From Eubacteriales bacterium (GTDB lineage Bacteria > Bacillota > Clostridia > Lachnospirales > Lachnospiraceae): a DNA stretch of 64,000 nt. The notes below the pieces were generated by a model. It searched no databases. It saw nothing but the letters and a program-made list of their open reading frames with translations, and had not been told where the DNA came from. The stretch spans positions 124,001-188,000 of the forward strand of contig JAUNSC010000001.1 in the NCBI GenBank assembly GCA_030539395.1, given 5' to 3'. Shown here in pieces: positions 53,625-59,415 of this stretch. Every line of letters begins with the position of its first letter. The first letter of the stretch is position 1. The translations under genes and the position numbers were made by a program.

Positions 53625-53658
53625 TAAAAAACGGAACAGATGAAAAATCACTGTTCCG
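53625..53658 (-). terminator. Leader terminator between riboswitch and symporter gene
   Basis: On the minus strand CGGAACAG / CTGTTCCG (8 bp, 11-nt loop) is followed by TTTTTT. It lies between the glycine aptamers and the start codon and is the likely expression platform. A second hairpin, GGCATTTA / TAAATGCC (53582-53619), follows before the ribosome binding site. Confidence 0.8.
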
Positions 53659-53699
53659 GAGAAGACAATATCAAGAAACACAAACAAGTTTGTCTGTGT

Positions 53700-53868
53700 T
53701 TCTTTACTCTGTCCTTTTACCTGAGAGATTCAGCATAATTTTGCCTTGCACCTTCGGTACTCATTGTTGAGATTCTCCAGAGCCACATCCATTCTTAGTC
53801 TTTATCCGAAACGGACGCCTGAGAGTTTTACTCCTTCGGCAGGCCTGTGCCATTTCCTAAGAATTTCA
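53700..53868 (-). promoter_or_regulatory. Tandem glycine riboswitch
   Basis: Read on the minus strand. Aptamer 1 is closed by ATTCTTAG / CTAAGAAT (53857-53864 with 53791-53798) and contains 'GCCGAAGGAG' and 'AACTCTCAGGC'. Aptamer 2 is closed by CTCTG / CAGAG (53778-53782 with 53705-53709) and contains 'GGAGAATCTC', 'ACCGAAGGTGCAA', 'TCTCTCAGG' and 'AAAAGGACAGAG'. These match the glycine riboswitch consensus (Rfam gcvT element). It controls the AGCS symporter gene through the terminator at 53625-53658. Confidence 0.93.
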
Positions 53869-53894
53869 TCTGCCGTTATTTAATTAACTACATC

Positions 53895-53923
53895 AGGTTA
53901 TCATTGAAAGATATGTTTGTCAA
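53895..53923 (-). promoter_or_regulatory. Promoter of the riboswitch-symporter unit
   Basis: Minus strand TTGACA (53918-53923), 17-bp spacer, TAACCT (53895-53900). The start site would lie about 20 nt before the first aptamer stem. Confidence 0.55.
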
Positions 53924-53948
53924 ATGATATTATATAGTGTTTTAATGA

Positions 53949-55367
53949 TCAAAGATGCAAAATGTGAATCAGCAAAATCCAGGCAAGTCCATAATATGAG
54001 ACTACCGCGACTAAATCATTTATAGTTGTAATCAGGGGGCCGGAGGCTACCGCGGGATCAATTTTTATTTTCTTTAACAGAATCGGAATGACTGTTCCTG
54101 CAATACTGGAAAGTACCATGGACACTAAAAGAGCGATTCCGGTACAGGCTGAAATTGAAAATGCCGCTATCGCTGACTGTCCTTTGAACAGAATCAGATA
54201 AACACCAATAAAGACAAAGGACAAAACACCTAAAATTAAACCATTTAGCAGACCGACACGGGCTTCTTTGGAAATCAGAATCAATTTTTGTTTTCCGCTG
54301 AGATGTTCATCCATCAGGACACGGATTGTAACAGCGAGAGACTGGGTTCCTACATTACCTGCCATATCCAGTACCAGGGACTGGAAGCATACGATCAAAG
54401 TTAAATGAGCTGCGACCGGTTCAAACAGACCGACAACACTGGAAACGATCATGCCAAGTCCAAGCAGAATTATCAGCCATGGAAGACGCTTGGCAACACT
54501 TTTTTTCAAAGGTTCCTGTATGTCTTCTTCTGAGGATAAACCGGCCAGTTTTGCATAGTCTTCGCCCAGTATATCATTGACCAGCTGTACAATGTCCTGC
54601 GCTGTCAGCACACCTGTAAGCCGATTATTCTCATCCAGAACCGGAATAGAGTCTTCGGAATAGTCGCGGATGCGTTCAATACAATCTTCAATCAGTTCGC
54701 TGGCGTAAACATACGGATAAGAGGTCATTATAATAGATTCTAAAGAAGAGGATTCTCTTGCAATTATTAAATCTTTCAAATCAATGGCACCGAGCAGGGT
54801 ATTGTCATCATCCAAAACATAAATGGTAGAAATATTGTCATTATCTGCTGCCTGTTCCACAAGTTCTTTCATTGCCTGCCGTATACTGATTCCCGAGTGA
54901 ATGGAAATATAATTTGTGGTCATTCTGCTTCCGATTTCATCTTTGTCAAAAGAGCTGGAAAGCGCTATTTCTTTTTTTAAATCATCTTCCAGCAGGTCAA
55001 GGAGTATATTGCGCTGGTTCTTATCCAGTTGATGGAGATATTCAACTGCCGTTGTTACCTCAAAGCAGGAGAGGATAGCAGCACGCCTGCGGATACTCAT
55101 TTCATTAATATAGGTATTACGCTGTTCTGAATACTCCAGTACATCAGCCAGTGTCTGCGTATCCAGAATGCTGTACAGCTTGTGCCGTTCATCTTTTTTT
55201 AAAAGATCGATCGCTGCAGCAATGTCATTTTCATGATATTCCCTGATTTTTTCTTTTAATAGTTTGGGTGCCAGCGTGCTTCGGATGATGGAAATAATTT
55301 CATATTCATAGTCCGGATGCTGCGTTGATGTGGTAATGCTATTTGTGATGATCTTTCTGGTGTTCAT
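53949..55367 (-). CDS. mgtE: Magnesium transporter MgtE
   Basis: Mg2+-gated channel that takes up magnesium. 472 aa: N-terminal superhelical MgtE_N domain (about 25-150), two CBS domains (about 155-275, 'STIYVLDDDNTLLGAIDLKDL' and 'DSIPVLDENNRLTGVLTAQDI'), a plug helix, and five membrane helices with 'LVLDMAGNVGTQSL' and 'GPLITTINDLVAVVSYYG' carrying the pore Asp and Asn. ATG 55367 follows GGAGG. It sits behind a leader of about 300 nt with no recognisable M-box; see the leader entries at 55364-55749. Confidence 0.94.
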   Translation of the reverse strand: MNTRKIITNSITTSTQHPDYEYEIISIIRSTLAPKLLKEKIREYHENDIAAAIDLLKKDERHKLYSILDTQTLADVLEYSEQRNTYINEMSIRRRAAILSCFEVTTAVEYLHQLDKNQRNILLDLLEDDLKKEIALSSSFDKDEIGSRMTTNYISIHSGISIRQAMKELVEQAADNDNISTIYVLDDDNTLLGAIDLKDLIIARESSSLESIIMTSYPYVYASELIEDCIERIRDYSEDSIPVLDENNRLTGVLTAQDIVQLVNDILGEDYAKLAGLSSEEDIQEPLKKSVAKRLPWLIILLGLGMIVSSVVGLFEPVAAHLTLIVCFQSLVLDMAGNVGTQSLAVTIRVLMDEHLSGKQKLILISKEARVGLLNGLILGVLSFVFIGVYLILFKGQSAIAAFSISACTGIALLVSMVLSSIAGTVIPILLKKIKIDPAVASGPLITTINDLVAVVSYYGLAWILLIHILHL

Positions 55368-55453
55368 TGTCTACATCCTCCTTTACTCATTTTAATCAGA
55401 TAGATTTCATTAAGCAAAGACGGGATAGAGATTGCCAGCAGGAAAAAAGGCAT
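55364..55453 (-). CDS. Possible small hydrophobic ORF overlapping the mgtE start
   Basis: 29 codons from ATG 55453. The product starts MPFFLLAISIPSLL and ends KGGCRQ, so it has one hydrophobic stretch. Its TGA overlaps the mgtE ATG (ATGA). No good SD is seen before ATG 55453. It may be a coupled leader peptide, a remnant, or chance. Confidence 0.25.
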   Translation of the reverse strand: MPFFLLAISIPSLLNEIYLIKMSKGGCRQ

Positions 55454-55546
55454 AAAAATACCATTGTCACCTGCAAAGCTGCTCTACGCTCGTTTTTTGC
55501 CGATGTAGTGCAGGCTCAGAAATAGACAATGGCAGACATTTTTATA
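55454..55546 (-). repeat. Long imperfect inverted repeat in the mgtE leader
   Basis: Nested stems around one centre: ATAAAAAT / ATTTTTAT (outermost), CCATTGTC (55461-55468) / GACAATGG (55525-55532), CCTGCA (55470-55475) / TGCAGG (55509-55514), CTAC (55484-55487) / GTAG (55505-55508). The RNA would fold into an 80-90 nt hairpin. It could be the regulatory part of the mgtE leader or a small inverted-repeat element. Confidence 0.6.
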
Positions 55547-55555
55547 TAGTAAAAT

Positions 55556-55648
55556 TCAGTCAGAAAACAGACGACACATGGTCGCAGGAATTCTGATCAA
55601 AACAATGGCTGCCTTGTCTCTACTTCGTCCACTACTACTGCCGTCCAT
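55556..55648 (-). CDS. Possible 30-codon leader ORF before mgtE
   Basis: Starts at ATG 55648 with a good SD (GAGGTGAG, about 7 nt away) just behind a near-consensus promoter and ends at TGA 55556. The peptide begins MDGSSSGRSRDKAAIVLI: Ser- and Arg-rich head, hydrophobic middle, ending CRLFSD. I know no family. Promoter and SD argue that it is translated; it may act as a leader peptide for mgtE. Confidence 0.4.
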   Translation of the reverse strand: MDGSSSGRSRDKAAIVLIRIPATMCRLFSD

Positions 55649-55681
55649 AATCTCACCTCACTTATACTCAGATTAAAATTT

Positions 55682-55710
55682 ATTATATCATTTGTCTGTG
55701 GTAATTTCAA
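55682..55710 (-). promoter_or_regulatory. Promoter of the mgtE leader
   Basis: Minus strand TTGAAA (55705-55710), 17-bp spacer, TATAAT (55682-55687). It places the start of the mgtE mRNA near 55675, giving a leader of about 300 nt. Confidence 0.78.
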
Positions 55711-55810
55711 TACGCAGGCTCTGTTTCCAGATATAAACAATGCCAGACAGTCAGATTTACTTTTAGTATAACAGACTACGAAAATCAAAATATAAAGCGG
55801 AGAGATTATA

Positions 55811-55819
55811 TGTTATAAT
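55811..55819 (+). promoter_or_regulatory. Extended -10 promoter of the NUDIX gene
   Basis: TGT-TATAAT, 38 bp before the start codon; no clear -35. Confidence 0.5.
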
Positions 55820-55857
55820 CAGTGTAATAAATCCGGATTAATCAGGGGGCGGGACAA

Positions 55858-56478
55858 ATGGACAAGAATGAAAAATGGTTACAGTGGGCAGTTGAATTAC
55901 AAAGTATAGCACAGGCAGGGCTGTTTTATGGAAAAGATGTATTTGATAAGGAACGGTATGAACAGATCAGAGATATTGCAGCTGAAATGATATCATACAA
56001 ATCGGAGATTTCAATTGATAAGGTTAAAGGCTTGTTTTGCAATGAAGCAGGATATCAAACACCTAAACTTGATACTCGTGCAGCAATATTCCAGGATGAT
56101 AAAATTCTGCTTGTAAAAGAAAAGAACGGAACATGGTCATTGCCGGGAGGCTGGGTTGATGTGAACATTTCCGTCAAAGAAAATACTGTTAAAGAGGTAA
56201 AGGAAGAAGCGGGCCTGGATGTTACCGCAGATTTAGTAATCGCAGTACAGGACAGAGAAAAACATAACCTGCCAATATATGCATATAAGGTATGCAAAAT
56301 ATTTGTATTGTGTACTGTAGTTGGAGGAAAGTTTGAATCTAATATAGAGACTGTGGAAAGCAGGTATTTTGGAATTGATGAACTGCCTGTTCTTGCAGCA
56401 GAAAAAAATAATGAGGAACAGATAAAAATGTGTTTTGATGCACATCATGCAGATTATTGGAAAACGTTATTTGACTGA
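55858..56478 (+). CDS. NUDIX hydrolase with N-terminal NUDIX_N domain
   Basis: 206 aa, cytoplasmic. Residues 1-55 ('KWLQWAVELQSIAQAGLFYGKD') form the small helical NUDIX_N domain that helps dimerise this subgroup. The NUDIX box reads 'GGWVDVNISVKENTVKEVKEEAGL' in overlapping form at about 98-121, with Lys where many enzymes have Arg but with the EExG metal-binding Glu residues kept. Related proteins cleave nucleoside diphosphate derivatives such as ADP-ribose or CDP-choline. SD GGGGGCGGG before the ATG. Stands alone; converges with the MerR gene. Confidence 0.88.
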   Translation: MDKNEKWLQWAVELQSIAQAGLFYGKDVFDKERYEQIRDIAAEMISYKSEISIDKVKGLFCNEAGYQTPKLDTRAAIFQDDKILLVKEKNGTWSLPGGWVDVNISVKENTVKEVKEEAGLDVTADLVIAVQDREKHNLPIYAYKVCKIFVLCTVVGGKFESNIETVESRYFGIDELPVLAAEKNNEEQIKMCFDAHHADYWKTLFD

Positions 56479-56504
56479 TTATTTGTATTGATTTGGCGCC
56501 CATT

Positions 56505-56990
56505 TTATAGTGAGGCTGCTTTATAGCGTTGTTCCATATCGTCAGTCAGCCGCCGGATACGTTCTTTGATTTTCTGAATATCAGGCGGCATGTTTTCCAA
56601 CGGCATATTATCATGGACAGCAGTGGTTCCTGCTTCCAAAGCCGTCTCATAAAGCCAGGTTTTGTATTTCAGTACGTCAGGTGCATCCTGTAATTCGGTT
56701 ATCTGTTCTTCTACGTCAGCTTTTTGATCTGTAATAATTTTTAATCTTTGTGCGATTGTAGCATCTCCTTTATCACAGAGTAATGTGAACTCCCGGATTT
56801 GTTTAATGGACATTCCCACCCGTTTCAGGGACGCAATAATAAATAGCCGTTCAAAATCGGATTCTTTAAAAATACGGTTTCCATTTTGATCACGTTCGAC
56901 AAAATTCAGCAATCCTTCTTTACCATAGAAACGAATTGTATGCGGCGAAAGATTCAGTCGCCTGGCTACCTCGCAGATTGTATAGTACAT
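56505..56990 (-). CDS. MerR-family transcriptional regulator
   Basis: 161 aa. N-terminal HTH 'YTICEVARRLNLSPHTIRFYGKEGLL', wing 'RDQNGNRIFKESDFERL', then 'GMSIKQIREFTLLC' and a long dimerisation helix to about 110, plus a C-terminal tail ending YKAASL. This is the TipA/AdhR-like subgroup, without a metal-binding Cys set. ATG 56990 has AGGAG 8 nt away; the ATG two codons upstream (56996) is too close. Promoter spacing of 18 bp over a palindrome implies autoregulation. No typical aldehyde or oxidoreductase target is adjacent. Confidence 0.9.
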   Translation of the reverse strand: MYYTICEVARRLNLSPHTIRFYGKEGLLNFVERDQNGNRIFKESDFERLFIIASLKRVGMSIKQIREFTLLCDKGDATIAQRLKIITDQKADVEEQITELQDAPDVLKYKTWLYETALEAGTTAVHDNMPLENMPPDIQKIKERIRRLTDDMEQRYKAASL

Positions 56991-57048
56991 ACGCATTTCT
57001 CCTGTTCCCCAATTGCGGTCAAATAAGAGATCAGATAAGAGATCGTGA

Positions 57049-57083
57049 CTGAGAGTATACTCTAAGGTTTATGATATTGTCAA
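57049..57083 (-). promoter_or_regulatory. MerR-type promoter/operator
   Basis: Minus strand TTGACA (57078-57083), 18-bp spacer, TATACT (57054-57059), with the near-perfect palindrome CTGAGAGTATACTCTAAGG (57049-57067) over the spacer end and -10. This closely matches operators of the AdhR/NmlR group of MerR proteins. Confidence 0.78.
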
Positions 57084-57105
57084 TATGTAAAAAGGAGAGA
57101 AACAG

Positions 57106-57669
57106 ATGAAAAAAATATTGTGTTCTATTTTAACTTTGCTGTTTCTGTTTTCCCTTGTGGGGTGCTCACAGGAAAAGGCAGCTGAAACAGATATGCCGCT
57201 CACCGATATTGTGGCGGCTGTTACGGAAAGCCAGTCAGAACTTCCGGCATTGAAACAAATTACTTCAAAAGATCAAAATTTTGATATATGGATATCGGAT
57301 TACTATTCTCTGCAGAAAGAAAATGTGGAGGATGGGGTGATTTGTTATGCCGACGGTGTGGAAGCAAGTGAAATTGCCGTGCTGGCTCTGTCAGATGAAG
57401 AAGATTGCAGGGCCGCTGAAAAAGCGTTGACTGAGTATATTCAGGATCGGGCTGGTGCCTTTGAAGGATATGCACCACAGCAGGCTGCAATGGTAAAAGA
57501 CGGAATTATAGTGGAAAATGGCAGATATATGGCGTTTCTGATTTGTCCGGAACCGTCAGCAGCAAAAAGTGCGTTTTTAGGCTGCTTCGAAAAAAATCCG
57601 AATCTTATGATGCCGAGGCTGTTTTGCAGGCATGGAAATCAGGAGATGATTCAGATTTGTCAGAGTTAA
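57106..57669 (+). CDS. DUF4358-type lipoprotein, frameshifted at its C-terminus
   Basis: 187 aa as read. Signal peptide with lipobox LVGC (Cys20), then a DUF4358-like domain ('YYSLQKENVEDGVICYADGVEASEIAVLAL', seen as continuous homology to about residue 150). After 'CFEKNP' near 57595 a one-base deletion shifts the frame: the next frame continues naturally with 'SYDAEAVLQAWKSGDDSD' and 'RRILGAAKEVIESEIDETM' up to about 57743, where sequence of an unrelated gene begins. The last 25 residues of the ORF are therefore out-of-frame. Probably a decaying gene that still makes a lipoprotein. AAAGGAGAG ribosome binding site. Confidence 0.7.
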   Translation: MKKILCSILTLLFLFSLVGCSQEKAAETDMPLTDIVAAVTESQSELPALKQITSKDQNFDIWISDYYSLQKENVEDGVICYADGVEASEIAVLALSDEEDCRAAEKALTEYIQDRAGAFEGYAPQQAAMVKDGIIVENGRYMAFLICPEPSAAKSAFLGCFEKNPNLMMPRLFCRHGNQEMIQICQS

Positions 57670-57743
57670 ACCGCAGGATTCTGGGGGCGGCAAAAGAGGT
57701 GATTGAATCAGAAATTGACGAGACCATGAGCGACTATGAATAC

Positions 57744-58784
57744 TGTGTGGACGTGGTGTCAGTGGTTTTACAAATCCTTCTGAAAGCGAGCATGATGTTT
57801 TCTCTATTGGTCATACATCCACGGCAATCAGCCTTGCATGCGGACTTGCAAAAGGGCGTGACGTAAAGGGCGGGACAAATAATGTTATTGCAGTGGTTGG
57901 TGATGGCGCACTAAGCGGCGGTGAAGCTTTTGAGGGATTGAATAATGCGGCTGTACTTGGAAGTAATATCATTATTGTAGTGAATGATAATGAGATAAGT
58001 ATTGTTGAAAATCATGGTGGATATTTTGACAAAAGTGGAAGATACCGGTCACCCGGTTGTAATTCATATGTGTACGGTAAAAGGAAAAGGATACCGATTT
58101 GCAGAATCGGACAGAGAAAACTGGCACTATATGGGACCTTTTGATATTGGTACGGGAAAACTGCGTTATGAAACACTGTCTGCTCCGACTTATGAAGCGT
58201 TGACTGCTGCATATTTGTCAGGCCAGATGGAAAAAGATTCAAGCATTACAATAATTACTGCCGGAACACCAAAGGTGCTGGGATTTGATGAAAAACTTCG
58301 GAGACAGTTTCCGCAGCAATTTGTAGATGTAGGGATCGCGGAGGGGCATGCAGTGTCTATGCCAATATTATTTATCTGGCCCCGACCTGCAGTGAAGAAT
58401 ATTGTCATATGCTGGAATGGGACATAAAGAGTTGGGTATAAGTGTGAGAAAAAACTGGAAACAGACCATAAAATCTATGCTACTCTTATTAATCCACGTT
58501 ATGTTTCTGATGTGGATGAAACCATACTGAATGCATTGCCTGAATGGGGCCACCGTCTGGTTGTCACACTGGAAGATGGTGTGATTGACGGCGGCTTTGG
58601 CGGAAAAATTGCGCGATTTTACGGAAATTCGTATATGAAAGTATTAAACTTTGGGGCAGGAAAGGAGTTCGTTGATCATGAAACGGTGGAAGAACAATAT
58701 TACAGATATCATTTAACGGCGGAGCAGATCGTTTCGGATATATTGAGGAAAATTATGATTTTAACAGGTACTTTTGTGTGTTAA
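57744..58784 (+). pseudogene. dxs: Remnant of a 1-deoxy-D-xylulose-5-phosphate synthase-like gene
   Basis: Fragments of one thiamine-diphosphate enzyme in order but in different frames: 'GFTNPSESEHDVFSIGHTST' and 'VVGDGALSGGEAFEGLNNAA' from 57764; 'DTGHPVVIHMCTVKGKGYRF' in the frame of 58002; 'QFPQQFVDVGIAEGHAV'; 'YLAPTCSEEYCHMLEWDIK' near 58375; 'KIYATLINPRYVSDVDETI' and 'LVVTLEDGVIDGGFGGKIA' to the end. The N-terminal third and at least two internal blocks are missing and several frameshifts are present. It resembles the short, accessory DXS-like proteins rather than full-length Dxs. Not functional. Confidence 0.85.
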
Positions 58785-58833
58785 AAATTTAACTAAATTA
58801 TCAGAAAAGTCTGAAAATAGTCAGAAAGTTTTG

Positions 58834-58862
58834 TTGTAAATCTCATGGTCATAGTGTATAAT
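58834..58862 (+). promoter_or_regulatory. Promoter of the formate dehydrogenase operon
   Basis: TTGTAA (58834-58839), 17-bp spacer, TATAAT (58857-58862). Three TC(A/T)GAAA repeats at roughly 10-bp steps (58800-58829) lie directly before the -35 and could be a regulator site. Confidence 0.65.
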
Positions 58863-58932
58863 AAAGTCAATATGAGTAGAGAGTTATGCCAAACTTATAT
58901 GTGGGTTGCAAAAAACAAAGGAGGTAGGTTAT

Positions 58933-59415
58933 ATGCTTGATCAGTCGTATTATGCAAAAGCAGATGAGATCATTTTGCGCTACGGGCGGAAGGCCGGTTC
59001 GCTGATTCCCATTATGCAGGATATTCAGGAGGAATATCGGTATTTGCCGGGTGAGCTTTTGTCGTATGTTGCGGATCAGATCGGTGTGACGGAGGCTAAG
59101 GCTTACAGCGTGGCAACATTTTATGAGAACTTTTCTTTTGATGCAAAAGGAAAGTATGTCATCAAAGTCTGTGACGGAACGGCATGCCATGTGCGTAAAT
59201 CCGTCCCGGTGCTGGAAGCTCTGCACAAAAAACTTGGGCTTAGCAAGACCAAAAGAACGACGGATGATATGATGTTTACGGTAGAAACAGTTTCCTGTCT
59301 TGGTGCCTGCGGATTGGCGCCAACAATGATGGTGAATGATGAGGTGCATCCGAGAATGACACCGGAAAAAGCGGAAGCACTGATTGACACTTTGAAAGGG
59401 GGCGGACAGGTATGA
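58933..59415 (+). CDS. NuoE-like [2Fe-2S] subunit of an NAD-linked formate dehydrogenase complex
   Basis: 160 aa, thioredoxin-like ferredoxin. The cluster Cys residues are seen in 'CDGTACHVRKS' and 'CLGACGLAP', as in NuoE, HydC and HymA. An N-terminal helical part ('LIPIMQDIQEEYRYLPGE') is typical. It hands electrons to the NuoF-like subunit, whose gene overlaps by 4 nt. ATG 58933 is behind AAAGGAGG; the reading frame begins 9 codons earlier without an SD. First gene of the operon. Confidence 0.92.
   Translation: MLDQSYYAKADEIILRYGRKAGSLIPIMQDIQEEYRYLPGELLSYVADQIGVTEAKAYSVATFYENFSFDAKGKYVIKVCDGTACHVRKSVPVLEALHKKLGLSKTKRTTDDMMFTVETVSCLGACGLAPTMMVNDEVHPRMTPEKAEALIDTLKGGGQV

Larger units (their letters stand above)
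55510..55749. repeat. Pair of about 30-nt direct repeats flanking the mgtE promoter
   Basis: GCAGGCTC then AGAAATAGACAATGGCAGACA (55510-55538) matches GCAGGCTC, a 7-nt insertion, and AGATATAAACAATGCCAGACA (55714-55749), with three mismatches in the aligned parts. The copies are about 204 bp apart and flank the promoter and the 30-codon ORF. The first copy also forms one arm of the long hairpin. Confidence 0.6.

Noticed and set aside
53547-53687. 47-codon N-terminal extension of the AGCS symporter
   Set aside because: It reads through the leader terminator and hairpins of the glycine riboswitch; ATG 53546 has a good SD.
55368-55680. M-box (ykoK) magnesium riboswitch before mgtE
   Set aside because: The conserved M-box blocks (AGGTGAGGCTCCT and GCTGCCC types) could not be found in order; only a short AGGTGAG occurs, and it serves as an SD.
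55597-55788. 63-codon ORF on the minus strand before mgtE
   Set aside because: Starts upstream of the promoter, has no SD and overlaps in another frame the better supported 30-codon ORF.
57543-57866. 107-codon ORF as a separate gene
   Set aside because: Its middle is the frameshifted continuation of the lipoprotein and its end runs into the dxs-like remnant in a wrong frame; it has no SD.
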